A stretch of DNA of 64,000 nt, taken from positions 50,997-114,996 of IMG/VR virus record IMGVR_UViG_3300045999_011735. One strand, 5' to 3'. The position numbers and the translations under genes were made by a program. Of the stretch, positions 28,713 through 37,543 are shown in pieces. The notes below the pieces were generated by a model. It was not told the origin of the DNA and searched no databases. It saw only the letters and a program-made list of their open reading frames with translations. This stretch comes from a virus. Within the stretch, counting starts at the first letter, position 1, and each line of letters opens with the position of its first letter.

Positions 28713-29365
28713 TATTTTGTATAAGCAATAAATTCAGATCCAGGTTCATCATCATCGTCATCTTCATCCCATAATCCAAGTGATTTCATATTTTCAATTT
28801 GTTCTGGTGATAGTTCCCACTCGTGAGGTGTTGCTTTTACTTCTGTATTGTCTTCAATATGTCTAACTTGATTTGGAGTTAATGGATCAGCAACGTATAA
28901 GAAATAACAATTGTAGCATGTTAATTCTAGATTATCAAGTAAATAGTTATTTTTATTTCCATCTTTAAAATTCAATAATAATGGTATTTTATAGTCAGTT
29001 ACTCTGCGTTCATTAAATCCACATTTACAGCATTCTTCTTTTAAATACCCTTCAGTTATTATTCTTGATTTTATTTTTTCAGGTGTAAATGATTCCCACC
29101 CAGTACCAGTTTCAACTATGATTTTAACATTTGGTTCTTTGCGTTTATTAGGTAAAAATTTGGGAATACCCTTACCGCTTTGATTTTTATGTATTTCGAA
29201 TAATGAAGGTGAATCTATATCTCCATCATTTACTTTATATTGTTTAGCCCAAGGTTTATAATGCTGGTATGATACTCCTAAATAGCGAGCAGCAGCACGA
29301 TTTGATTTTGTAAATCGCATTGCACGCAATATATCTTCTTTACTTAATGGTTTAGGAGCAGGCAT
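28712..29365 (-). CDS. HNH-like protein with N-terminal HTH
   Basis: This is a 217-residue protein. Residues 5-45 form a helix-turn-helix (DILRAMRFTKSNRAAARYLG). The centre has CCKCGFNERR, then PLLLNFKDGNKNNYLLDNLE, then LTCYNCYFLY: the zinc and beta-beta-alpha frame of HNH nucleases. The usual catalytic HH/DH before DGN is replaced by LN, so nuclease activity is doubtful. The C-terminus is very acidic (DEDDDDDEPGSE). It may be a recruited DNA-binding protein. Confidence 0.65.
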   Translation of the reverse strand: MPAPKPLSKEDILRAMRFTKSNRAAARYLGVSYQHYKPWAKQYKVNDGDIDSPSLFEIHKNQSGKGIPKFLPNKRKEPNVKIIVETGTGWESFTPEKIKSRIITEGYLKEECCKCGFNERRVTDYKIPLLLNFKDGNKNNYLLDNLELTCYNCYFLYVADPLTPNQVRHIEDNTEVKATPHEWELSPEQIENMKSLGLWDEDDDDDEPGSEFIAYTK

Positions 29366-29766
29366 TACTTTTTAACTTGTTTTATTAATTCCCATAAATC
29401 CTCAATTCGCTCTAAAGGAATAGGATTATCATCTTCATCATATATTGGATTAATAGTTCCATCAGGATTAGTTCTTTCATAAACATAAAAGCTAACTAAT
29501 TCACCTGCTTCTTTTCCAAAATGCATAAAAATAAAACTATCAATTATTTGGAAAAACGGTTCATCATACTTAGTCATATCAAGCCCATAATCAATATGCA
29601 TCATAGGCCCTCTATTTACAATATGTGTTAATAAGGAAATAGTACTAATGAATATTTCTCGTTGAGTATCTTCGTTTGTCTTTTTACGACGTTTTAGAGT
29701 ACTTTGAGCCCCTATTATTTGATTTATCTGCTCTTGAAGTTTTTCTATGTATTCTTTTTGATCCAT
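29365..29766 (-). CDS. Hypothetical protein
   Basis: This is a 133-residue protein with a helical N-terminus (YIEKLQEQINQIIGAQSTLK) and an aromatic middle (MMHIDYGLDMTKYDEPFFQI). No family is recognised. The first 27 codons overlap the end of the gene at 29684 in another frame (83 bases), which is unusual; the real start might be later. Confidence 0.6.
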   Translation of the reverse strand: MDQKEYIEKLQEQINQIIGAQSTLKRRKKTNEDTQREIFISTISLLTHIVNRGPMMHIDYGLDMTKYDEPFFQIIDSFIFMHFGKEAGELVSFYVYERTNPDGTINPIYDEDDNPIPLERIEDLWELIKQVKK

Positions 29767-30073
29767 AACTATTTAATGATTCTATTAATTTTTGAATGTC
29801 AGCACACATTTCGTATTGTTCTAAATCCATAAAATATGTTTGTGCTTTTTCTAATGATTGTTTCCAACCAGTACGATCAAGTGAAATATAATTCCCTGTA
29901 GAGTTTAATTCTATAATAGTTGCTTCAGATTTATTTGTTTTAGCTGCTGATTTTATTCCTTCAACAATACTATTATAAAGTATGTCTTTTATTTGTACAT
30001 TTTCTTGAATTGCTGTAAAGTCAATTCCTTCTTGGACAGTAATATACAAATTAGGAATTTTTCTTTTAGACAT
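29684..30073 (-). CDS. Hypothetical protein, paralogue-like to 27503
   Basis: This is a 129-residue protein. A beta-rich N-terminal half (IPNLYITVQEGIDFTAIQEN) is followed by YFMDLEQYEMCADIQKLIES and a basic tail (SKRIHRKTSRADKSNNRG), the same plan as the gene at 27503. Function unknown. Confidence 0.6.
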   Translation of the reverse strand: MSKRKIPNLYITVQEGIDFTAIQENVQIKDILYNSIVEGIKSAAKTNKSEATIIELNSTGNYISLDRTGWKQSLEKAQTYFMDLEQYEMCADIQKLIESLNSYGSKRIHRKTSRADKSNNRGSKYSKTS

Positions 30074-30084
30074 ATCCAGTAGTT

Positions 30085-30459
30085 TTATACTTGTTCTTTT
30101 TCAGCACCTCCAGTTTCCAATGCTGATTTGATAAGCATTTTGATATTATTTAGGCTAATTAAAAATCCAATAACATTTTCATAAGGTACATCTAAATCAA
30201 CGTCAACACTTAACATATGAGGAGCTAAACCAGCATTTAACTTGGTTTTTAACTTTTGTGTTAATTCTTCTTTTTGACTTTGAGTATATCCTTTAGGTAA
30301 TATAAATTGAACTTTAATACCCTTTTTAGTTGGGTTTGAATTAACGTCTAATTTTAAGCGAGGTGATGTAGATGTATCAACTTCAACATCTGCTGTTGCT
30401 TCTACTTCTTCTGCTTCAAGATATAACTTTAACTCTTCTAATATGCTAATTGGTTTCAT
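30085..30459 (-). CDS. Hypothetical protein
   Basis: This is a 124-residue protein with repeated beta-type segments (VQFILPKGYTQSQKEELTQK) and VDVDLDVPYENVIGFLISLN. No family is recognised. It is the last gene before the sugar island, four bases from the glycosyltransferase start. Confidence 0.6.
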   Translation of the reverse strand: MKPISILEELKLYLEAEEVEATADVEVDTSTSPRLKLDVNSNPTKKGIKVQFILPKGYTQSQKEELTQKLKTKLNAGLAPHMLSVDVDLDVPYENVIGFLISLNNIKMLIKSALETGGAEKEQV

Positions 30460-30462
30460 GTA

Positions 30463-31395
30463 CTATTTTCGTATAAATATTAAATCTTGTTCAAATGATT
30501 CTAATGATTCTACATTAACTTTAACATTTCCTAACTCAAACATACCGATTTCGTTATTTTCTGCAACAATATCATTCAGTTGTGTTAAAAATGTGTAATC
30601 TTGTTGAGTAAAGGTATTAACATCTATTTCAACAACCACATTTGCTTCTTCAAGAGGAGATGTAAAGAATAAGTCTAATGCTTTAGTTAGGTCAGGAGTA
30701 GCATTACCTATAATAACATAAGCCTTTTTATATACCTTATTATATTTGGATATCCTAAAACCCCACTTTTTAATAAAGGCTAAGTTAGACATCATTTCGA
30801 TTTCTTGATAGTTATCTGATCTTGATGTTTTGCTCACAAAGTGATATACCATAGCTGCATTTGCTACTTTACATTCAAACCCAGCTAATTTATATCTTAA
30901 ATGCACATCATCATCTTCACAGAATTTTTTAAAGGTATATCCATCTATGTCAAGATAATCTTCTTTATAAACGGCAAAGAATAGTTGTGAACCACCATCA
31001 ATCAAAACATCATCTACAGTATATTGAAAGAATTTGTTTTTATCGTAATTTTCAATTCCACGACCACAATCAAATATAGATTTGCCTGGATATTCGTCTG
31101 TGTAAATTGGTGGTTCTACTCGATGATAAACTAATACCATTTTGCGTTTAATATGCTTTAAAATAGTTTCCACAAATCCAGGATGTGGCACCATATCATT
31201 ATGCATCAATACTACTACTTCACCTTTTGCTTTAGCTACAGCATTGTTAAAATTAATTCCTAAAGTCACATCATCATTTACTTCAACTACAATTTCAACT
31301 TCATTTTCATCAGGATATAACTCTCTGATTTGTTGAACCGCAAAGTCAGTATAATGTTGATTAGATGTGGTTGCTGGTATTATTAGTGATATCAT
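30463..31395 (-). CDS. GT2-family glycosyltransferase
   Basis: This is a 310-residue protein with the GT-A fold: SLIIPATTSNQHYTDFAV start, GEVVVLMHNDMVPHPGFVE (HND as the DxD equivalent), then CEDDDVHLRYKLAGFECKV, the acceptor-site region with EDD. It transfers a sugar from a nucleotide donor. It overlaps the next glycosyltransferase by 35 bases and forms the left end of the sugar island. Confidence 0.8.
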   Translation of the reverse strand: MISLIIPATTSNQHYTDFAVQQIRELYPDENEVEIVVEVNDDVTLGINFNNAVAKAKGEVVVLMHNDMVPHPGFVETILKHIKRKMVLVYHRVEPPIYTDEYPGKSIFDCGRGIENYDKNKFFQYTVDDVLIDGGSQLFFAVYKEDYLDIDGYTFKKFCEDDDVHLRYKLAGFECKVANAAMVYHFVSKTSRSDNYQEIEMMSNLAFIKKWGFRISKYNKVYKKAYVIIGNATPDLTKALDLFFTSPLEEANVVVEIDVNTFTQQDYTFLTQLNDIVAENNEIGMFELGNVKVNVESLESFEQDLIFIRK

Positions 31396-32254
31396 ATATC
31401 ATTCTGTTTTTAATTGATGGTATTGGTTTTACAAAATCATTATTATCAAATTGTGGCATTGCTCCCCATTTATTTAAAAATTTCTTTGCATTTTTATATT
31501 CATTAAGTCTTTGTCTTTCAGAAGATTGTCCATTGTTTTCTTCTAAACGATGTGAACCTCTACCTGCAAAATGCCAAATTACAGATTTAGTTGTTTGAAC
31601 AAATCCAAACCCTTCATTTTGCATTCTAATAAATAAGTCCATGTCTTCCCAAGATGTTGGAGCAAATAAGGCATCATTGCCTCCAATATAGTCCCAATCT
31701 TCTTTTCTAATTATAAACCCACCTGCACCTTCACATCTTCTTATTTGAATATCATTCAAGCTACTAAATTCTCTTGAAAATTCCAAAAATGCATTTTCAT
31801 TAAAATCATCATGATATGCCCCAATTGCATCTACAGGAAAGAATATATTACCTGGTTTTTGAGGTGGATTGTTAAATATGTTTGGTTGTATTCTCCAAGA
31901 CGATATGGCATATTTACTGTCATATTTTCTTATTTCATTTAATAATACTAAATCAAACTCTTCAGCAACATAAAAGTCAGATTGTAAAAATATAATATAT
32001 TCTGTTTTTACCTTACTAGCACAGAAGTTCATCCCACCACCTATTCCTCTAGCCGGTTCAAAATGTGGTTCAATATATATTTCTAGATTGTATTGATCTT
32101 TAACTTCTTCAAGCCATTCGTTTGTTCCATCAGTACAGTTTTCTGCATGTATTATAAATGGAGCATCTTTAAAATAGGCATTTTGTCTTACTGATTTGAT
32201 GCTCCATTTTAAATATTCTAGATTATTGTATGTTGAAATTGTAAATGTAATCAT
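31361..32254 (-). CDS. GT2-family glycosyltransferase
   Basis: This is a 297-residue protein: FTISTYNNLEYLKWSIKSVR, then EYIIFLQSDFYVAEEFD (SDF as DxD) and PTSWEDMDLFIRMQNEGFGF (ED acceptor motif), then a WHFAGRGSH segment. Full length for GT2. It overlaps the next gene of the island, as expected for a single operon. Confidence 0.8.
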   Translation of the reverse strand: MITFTISTYNNLEYLKWSIKSVRQNAYFKDAPFIIHAENCTDGTNEWLEEVKDQYNLEIYIEPHFEPARGIGGGMNFCASKVKTEYIIFLQSDFYVAEEFDLVLLNEIRKYDSKYAISSWRIQPNIFNNPPQKPGNIFFPVDAIGAYHDDFNENAFLEFSREFSSLNDIQIRRCEGAGGFIIRKEDWDYIGGNDALFAPTSWEDMDLFIRMQNEGFGFVQTTKSVIWHFAGRGSHRLEENNGQSSERQRLNEYKNAKKFLNKWGAMPQFDNNDFVKPIPSIKNRMIYDITNNTSNHI

Positions 32255-32257
32255 TTA

Positions 32258-32956
32258 TTATTGTTTTTTAAAGGTGAAATACCAATTCCATGATCTTCTT
32301 AAAGATTCATCCATTGTTGATTCGGACTCTATTCTAGGATAATCAGCAGTCATTAGAATTGATGGATAAACAGATACTGGATCCCAACCATGGGTATACA
32401 TAAAGTAGATAAAATTATCATAATCAAATAATCCTCTATAAATCCAATCATGTCCCATTCTCCAATTAGGTACTGAAATAGAGAATAAAGTATGTTCTGG
32501 GGTGTGGGTATGTAGATTTCTGATTAAATTACCTGGATTGCTAACATGTTCTAGGAAATCATTTGCTACTATTACATCATATTTGTCTGTTAATGGTGTA
32601 ACGTCAATTCCATCCATCATATTTTGAACTATGAATTTTCCTTTATATCCACGTTCATCAAATAATTGTTTAGCACCTATTTTATCTACAAACGTATAAT
32701 TACACCCTGTTTCATTAATAATTAACTGTCCTAAATATCCAGGACCAGATCCTAATTCTAACACATAACTATCTTTAGTTACATTAGTTTCATTTATTAT
32801 TAACTTTTTTTCGTATTCATATCTTTGCTTCCATATGTCTTCAGTATCTCTGAGTTGTCCTTCAGGTACAGTAGTCCATTCTAAATTTTGTTTTTCTTCA
32901 GTATGCTGAGTTACATAGTGTGCTTTAAAATCAACATCGTTTGAGTGTCTAAACAT
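32258..32956 (-). CDS. SAM-dependent methyltransferase
   Basis: This is a 232-residue class I methyltransferase: YVLELGSGPGYLGQLIINE (motif I), YTFVDKIGAKQLFDERG (motif II) and DVIVANDFLEHVSNPGNLIR (motif IV). The DFLEHV type is seen in sugar O-methyltransferases and small-molecule methylases. Within the sugar island it probably methylates a sugar or nucleotide-sugar. Confidence 0.8.
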   Translation of the reverse strand: MFRHSNDVDFKAHYVTQHTEEKQNLEWTTVPEGQLRDTEDIWKQRYEYEKKLIINETNVTKDSYVLELGSGPGYLGQLIINETGCNYTFVDKIGAKQLFDERGYKGKFIVQNMMDGIDVTPLTDKYDVIVANDFLEHVSNPGNLIRNLHTHTPEHTLFSISVPNWRMGHDWIYRGLFDYDNFIYFMYTHGWDPVSVYPSILMTADYPRIESESTMDESLRRSWNWYFTFKKQ

Positions 32957-32961
32957 GTTTT

Positions 32962-33693
32962 TTAAATTTTATAATTAAATGCTTTATTTCTTATTTCTGT
33001 AAATTTATTAAATTTTCCTGTTTCAGTAAAATATTCAAACATATTTCTTTCAGCCATGCTGTTTGTGTCGGATAATTCGTCTGCAAATAGCTTTAGTGTT
33101 TGACTAATTAAGTGAATAGTAGGTGTTTTATCACATACTCCCATTTTCCAATTATTTTCTTCACATATCATTGCTGATAGGCAATCTATACCCCATCCAT
33201 AAATTAATTTGGAAGGTATTGGATATAATTTTTCAGCTAATTCTCTTGAAAACATAGGTGCTTGGTAATCTATAAATGGTACTTCTCTAGTTGTACCTGT
33301 ATTCCAAGGTCTCATTGTTTTCCATATTGTTTGATCCCCTGTATGTGGTTCTAAAATGCAAGGTGAAATTAATTTAAAATCGCCTTTAAACATTTCTTCA
33401 CGTAATGTTCTAATATAGTTAGCTCCATGTAATAATACATCGTTATTTAAAATAATAACAGAATCATATTGTGGTGATTCTAAGAATAAATCTAAAATAA
33501 CACTTACACCACCTCCATAACGTACATTTTCTTCTAAAGCATGTGTTGTGTATTTACTAACTTTATCTTTATGTGAACCATTATCTATAACAGCAACGTC
33601 GTATATATCTTCTTCAAATGGTTTTAAAGTTTCATATAAACTATCTGTTAATTCAAATGTGTTGTATTGTAATATTGCTACTAGTGTTTTCAC
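32962..33693 (-). CDS. GT2-family glycosyltransferase
   Basis: This is a 243-residue protein: LVAILQYNTFELTDSLYETL, DVAVIDNGSHKDKV, NVRYGGGVSVILD and SVIILNNDVLLHG (NND as DxD). The NxGxxG segment resembles rhamnosyl- and related transferases. It shares one base with the stop of the next gene (33693). Confidence 0.75.
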   Translation of the reverse strand: MKTLVAILQYNTFELTDSLYETLKPFEEDIYDVAVIDNGSHKDKVSKYTTHALEENVRYGGGVSVILDLFLESPQYDSVIILNNDVLLHGANYIRTLREEMFKGDFKLISPCILEPHTGDQTIWKTMRPWNTGTTREVPFIDYQAPMFSRELAEKLYPIPSKLIYGWGIDCLSAMICEENNWKMGVCDKTPTIHLISQTLKLFADELSDTNSMAERNMFEYFTETGKFNKFTEIRNKAFNYKI

Positions 33694-34271
33694 TATATAC
33701 GTTTTAAAATAGTTAAACCATTATTGTTTGTATATGTTTCGTGAACATTCCATTCTTTATGTTCTTCTAAGAATTCATTTATGGCAGGTATTAGTCCTTT
33801 CTTTTCAGACCCGTTATACCACCCAAATTTATCATAGCTGTTTAATTCATCTTGATTTCCAAACAATACAGTATCGTGTAAAATAATATATTTTTTTACT
33901 TTTGAAGCATGTAGTGTTAATTCAGCACTTAGTTGTTTATATGAGTGCCAAGTATCAATGAATAATAAGTCAGTTTCGTCAATTTCTATTTCTAAATTAT
34001 TAGTTAACCAAAATTTATATTGACAATTTATGTCTCTAGCATATTGTTCAGCTAATTCAATACTAGCACCCCATTTTGATGGGTGTTGTATGTCAATAGA
34101 AAACATTTTTTTAGGCTTAGCAGCCAAGAAAGCATAAGTAGATACGATCCATCTTACACCCATTTCAGTTACATGTTCACATTCTTCAGCATACTTTTTT
34201 AATGTTGGAAGATGTTCATTAATATCTGATTCGGTTTTTACTAAGTATTTATATTTTTCTTCTAATGTCAT
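33693..34271 (-). CDS. Class I methyltransferase / cephalosporin-hydroxylase-like
   Basis: This is a 192-residue protein with VTEMGVRWIVSTYAFLAA (motif I), MFSIDIQHPSKWG, then DLLFIDTWHSYKQLSAELTL and YIILHDTVLFG. The DTWH..HDT pattern fits the CmcI-like group of Rossmann methyltransferases. It is coupled to both neighbours by overlapping codons. Likely substrate: a sugar or small metabolite. Confidence 0.65.
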   Translation of the reverse strand: MTLEEKYKYLVKTESDINEHLPTLKKYAEECEHVTEMGVRWIVSTYAFLAAKPKKMFSIDIQHPSKWGASIELAEQYARDINCQYKFWLTNNLEIEIDETDLLFIDTWHSYKQLSAELTLHASKVKKYIILHDTVLFGNQDELNSYDKFGWYNGSEKKGLIPAINEFLEEHKEWNVHETYTNNNGLTILKRI

Positions 34272-34891
34272 GTATTAGTATATTTTCGACTTATATCTCT
34301 GAAGTTTTCTATAAACACATACCCAGGATTACTTAGTATAAGTGGTTCAGATATTGTATTATAACTACGTAATAATGTTTCGCCATATCCTTTTGTAAAT
34401 CCAATTATACCCCAAGCATAAGCATTATCTTCTTTTGTAAATATACGCTTAGGTTTTTCATAAAACACATTTTCACATATAATTCCCCAGTTTGAATGGT
34501 CTTCAACATTGAATAAAGCAAACACACAGTCATTACCTGCTTTCATACATTTGGAAATATCAGTGAACATGTTTTCAGGATATTCGAATCTAGTATCAGG
34601 TAGTATCATTATGTTATATTCACCCCAATATTCTTTAGCACTTAGTAAAGATTCACCTGTAGATTCACCTCCACCAATTACATGTTCTATATTATTATCT
34701 TCTAGATATTTAATAAATTCTACTTTTTCTTTTCTAGTAATAATTACAGGTTCAATATTAAATCGTTTGCATATATTTAAAGACCACTCAATTGTTGGTT
34801 TTCCGTCTTCATCAGGTAATAATTCCTTAGCTTCATGAGGTTGCATTCTCATTCTTGTTCCATAACCAGCACAAGGTATTAATGCTTTCAT
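34268..34891 (-). CDS. Sugar nucleotidyltransferase
   Basis: This is a 207-residue protein with the nucleotidyltransferase signature ALIPCAGYGTRMRMQPHEAK then ELLP (GxGTRxxxxxxxxK), and NIMILPDTRFEYPE (DTR as DxD). It would activate a sugar phosphate to an NDP-sugar. Shorter than RmlA/RfbF (250-290), lacking part of the C-terminal region. It overlaps the RmlD-like gene by four bases. Confidence 0.8.
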   Translation of the reverse strand: MKALIPCAGYGTRMRMQPHEAKELLPDEDGKPTIEWSLNICKRFNIEPVIITRKEKVEFIKYLEDNNIEHVIGGGESTGESLLSAKEYWGEYNIMILPDTRFEYPENMFTDISKCMKAGNDCVFALFNVEDHSNWGIICENVFYEKPKRIFTKEDNAYAWGIIGFTKGYGETLLRSYNTISEPLILSNPGYVFIENFRDISRKYTNT

Positions 34892-35598
34892 AAAATACTA
34901 TTTAATTTTTCTAAATTCATTGATATATTTCCTGGTACGTGATCTGGTTTTTGTGATGGTTGAGTTTCTGGTTTTGTTTGTTTTGCTAGATCAAGCATTG
35001 TTTTAATCTCAGTACCTACATTGTAAATACCTGTTGCTTTTTTATTTATTAATTTAACAATTAAATCTGCTATTATATCTACATAATCAAAGTTTCCTAT
35101 TTGATTATACCAGGCATATTTAAATTCAAACGGTCTAGATTTAAATGAACATCTACAAATTAAATGGTTGTTGTTAGTTAACGAAATATATTCATCAGCT
35201 AACAATTTGTAGTATGTATACCAGTTGTTTGAAGGTACAGGCATATCCTCTTCAGTTGCATTGTTTACAGATCCAGCATAAACATAATCTGTTGAAATAT
35301 GTACTAACTTTATTTTATAAGCATTACACACATCAGAAAGTATACTAACCGCTTCATAGTTTACTTTATACATCGACTCTTTATCTGTTGAATATGTGTC
35401 TGTATTTGCAATGCAATTTACTACTACATCATATTTTGATGTTACTATAGTACCGTGATGTATTTCTAATAGAGTATCAGTAATATCTTTATTATTAGTA
35501 AGATCAAATCCATCTTTTTTTCTTGAAATATAATCCCATTTAGTTTGTTTTACTATTTCAGATCCTAACTTTCCATCTCCTAATACTAATACTTTCAT
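34888..35598 (-). CDS. RmlD-like NAD(P)-dependent sugar-nucleotide reductase
   Basis: This 236-residue short-chain-dehydrogenase-type protein has VLVLGDGKLGSEIVKQT (dinucleotide-binding GxGxLG), VVNCIANTDTYSTDKES and KLVHISTDYVYAG (Thr/Ser-Tyr region). A YYKLLADEYIS segment gives the YxxxK motif (Tyr-Tyr-Lys). It resembles dTDP-4-dehydrorhamnose reductase. Next to the RfbH-like gene, it may reduce the 4-keto group of a 3,6-dideoxy sugar nucleotide. Confidence 0.75.
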   Translation of the reverse strand: MKVLVLGDGKLGSEIVKQTKWDYISRKKDGFDLTNNKDITDTLLEIHHGTIVTSKYDVVVNCIANTDTYSTDKESMYKVNYEAVSILSDVCNAYKIKLVHISTDYVYAGSVNNATEEDMPVPSNNWYTYYKLLADEYISLTNNNHLICRCSFKSRPFEFKYAWYNQIGNFDYVDIIADLIVKLINKKATGIYNVGTEIKTMLDLAKQTKPETQPSQKPDHVPGNISMNLEKLNSIL

Positions 35599-36878
35599 TT
35601 GAATTTCTTTAAAACGTCTTCAATGTATCCAAATACAGGTTCACGATAATGAGGAGCAGCTCCAACAAAGAATACTTTATCAAGTACCTTATTTGCTTCA
35701 GGGTATTTTTTATAATCATCTAAAAATTCAAATCCAGGATGCATTAATATATTTCCTGCGAAGTAATTTCTAGTTTGTATTTTATTATCTTCTAGATGTT
35801 GTACTAATCTATGTTTTAATCCTTCTTCTTCACATATGATTGGAGTTCCAAACCAACATGGTTCTGCTTTATCTAATGTTTGAGGTACTCTTACATTTGG
35901 AATATATTTTAAAAATATTGATTCAATTACATCTTTAGAAAGTCTTCTATTTTTTTCTATTTCTTCAAATTTATCTAATTGAGCTAATCCAATAGCACCT
36001 TGCAAATCTAATGGTTTTAAATTAAATCCCATATTTGCAAACACGTATTTGTGATCAATTATACCATCATAATTTTCAAGCCATTTATCAAATCTGTTTC
36101 CACAAGTACCACATGATAATAAATTAGCTGATCCTACACAATAGCAATCTCTACCCCACCATGAAAAACTTACAAATAATGATTTTAATTTGTCATCATT
36201 AGTACAAACCATCCCACCTTCACCTGTTGAAATGTGGTGTGCTGGGTAGAATGAGTTTGAATGTGCTATATAATAATCTGTTAAGAGTAACCCTCCCCAC
36301 TTGCTTCCTAAGCTGTCACAGTTGTCACCTATCAACTTGAGATCATACTTATTTGCTAATTCTACTAGCTTATCAAAGTCGGGAGGATTACCTAGTACAG
36401 GAGAAACAAATATACCTTTTGTTTTTGGTGTAATTTTTTCTTCAATTTTATTTACATCAAAGTTTAAAGTATCCCATTCAATATCTACAAATACAGGTTT
36501 TAATCTATTTTGATAAATTACAGATACTGTTGTTGCAAATCCAACAGGCGACACGATTAATTCATCATCGTCTTGCCAATTGAATCGTTTTTTAAGAGCA
36601 GCAATCAATACTAAGTTAGCAGATGAACCTGAGTTCACCATGTGAGCATGCTTTTGATTGAATTTCTTTGCAAATCTGCTCTCAAATTTATGTACTTTTT
36701 CTCCTGCTACAATCCACTTTCCATTTAAGAAAGCATCCATAGCAGCTACTATCTCATTACTATCCCAGTAAGGACCTGAATAATATACTGGTGTTTTGCC
36801 AGGTTCAAAATGGTCATTATAAATGTATTTTGGAACATGGTTTCCAGCTAATGCTTGTATGTTTGATAATTCTATCAT
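35595..36878 (-). CDS. RfbH-like CDP-4-keto-6-deoxyglucose 3-dehydrase
   Basis: This is a 427-residue DegT-fold protein in which the PLP lysine is replaced: SNSFYPAHHISTGEGG has His214/His215 where aminotransferases have Lys, as in RfbH/E1. RDCYC and SCGTCGNRF give Cys245, Cys247, Cys256 and Cys259, matching the [2Fe-2S] region of RfbH, and Cys187 in GDNCDSLGS may be a further ligand. RfbH uses PMP and an iron-sulfur cluster to remove the C3 hydroxyl, the step to 3,6-dideoxyhexoses. The upstream dehydratase (RfbG) and E3 reductase are not in this window. Confidence 0.8.
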   Translation of the reverse strand: MIELSNIQALAGNHVPKYIYNDHFEPGKTPVYYSGPYWDSNEIVAAMDAFLNGKWIVAGEKVHKFESRFAKKFNQKHAHMVNSGSSANLVLIAALKKRFNWQDDDELIVSPVGFATTVSVIYQNRLKPVFVDIEWDTLNFDVNKIEEKITPKTKGIFVSPVLGNPPDFDKLVELANKYDLKLIGDNCDSLGSKWGGLLLTDYYIAHSNSFYPAHHISTGEGGMVCTNDDKLKSLFVSFSWWGRDCYCVGSANLLSCGTCGNRFDKWLENYDGIIDHKYVFANMGFNLKPLDLQGAIGLAQLDKFEEIEKNRRLSKDVIESIFLKYIPNVRVPQTLDKAEPCWFGTPIICEEEGLKHRLVQHLEDNKIQTRNYFAGNILMHPGFEFLDDYKKYPEANKVLDKVFFVGAAPHYREPVFGYIEDVLKKFK

Positions 36879-37543
36879 TTATATATTTTTTCCCAATCAA
36901 TTACTGGTGCAAGCCATTCTACTTCACAATGTGTTGATAAACTAGGTATTGGAGCTAAAACGCTTCTTCCTTTATATGCTGATAAATGTTCAAATCGGCC
37001 TCTATCACTTGGATTGCTAGTATGAATATCAAAGTCTTCATTAATTATTCTTTTAGATACTAATACACTACCTGTACTACTTGGAACTGTTTTCCAATGG
37101 TGTGTTTTAGTAGGAAGAATATATGAAGTTAATCCAGGATAGTGGTTTGGATTGTAAAAATCAGGATGATCATATAACGTTACATAATCAATATCTTCAT
37201 AAGTACTAAATAGTTCTTTTGCTTTAAAGGGCCATTCAGGTCTAAATGCATAGTCATTTTCAGCAAAGTATACTATATCGTCATCATTTAGATTTAAATT
37301 TTTAGCATAATTCCAAGTATAAAGATATGAAGCCCAATCAGATCCTCCCTTAAAAACCTCAGTACAATGTATTCTAGAATCATTAATTTGGCAATCACCA
37401 TCAAACATTAAGTGGAATTTAACAAAGTCTAATCCATCTATTGTTGATAATATATTATTTAAACTTTTTTCATATGAAAACCAGCTAGGTCTGTTTTTAC
37501 CAAACCCACTGTGATTAGTATGTCTATAAAGTATGTGTATCAT
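36875..37543 (-). CDS. Glycosyltransferase-like protein of the sugar island
   Basis: This is a 222-residue protein with DDDIVYFAENDYAFRPEWPF (END as possible DxD) and an N-terminal RHTNHSGFGKNRPSWFSYEK segment. No exact family is recognised; similar proteins occur beside sugar genes in large phages. It overlaps the RfbH-like gene and the NeuD-like gene by four bases each. Confidence 0.6.
   Translation of the reverse strand: MIHILYRHTNHSGFGKNRPSWFSYEKSLNNILSTIDGLDFVKFHLMFDGDCQINDSRIHCTEVFKGGSDWASYLYTWNYAKNLNLNDDDIVYFAENDYAFRPEWPFKAKELFSTYEDIDYVTLYDHPDFYNPNHYPGLTSYILPTKTHHWKTVPSSTGSVLVSKRIINEDFDIHTSNPSDRGRFEHLSAYKGRSVLAPIPSLSTHCEVEWLAPVIDWEKIYK

Noticed and set aside
28681-28779. N-terminal extension of the DUF4494-like protein
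   Set aside because: The extra residues are low-complexity Met/Asn/Leu, overlap the HNH-like gene, and the conserved part begins at the ATG at 28680.
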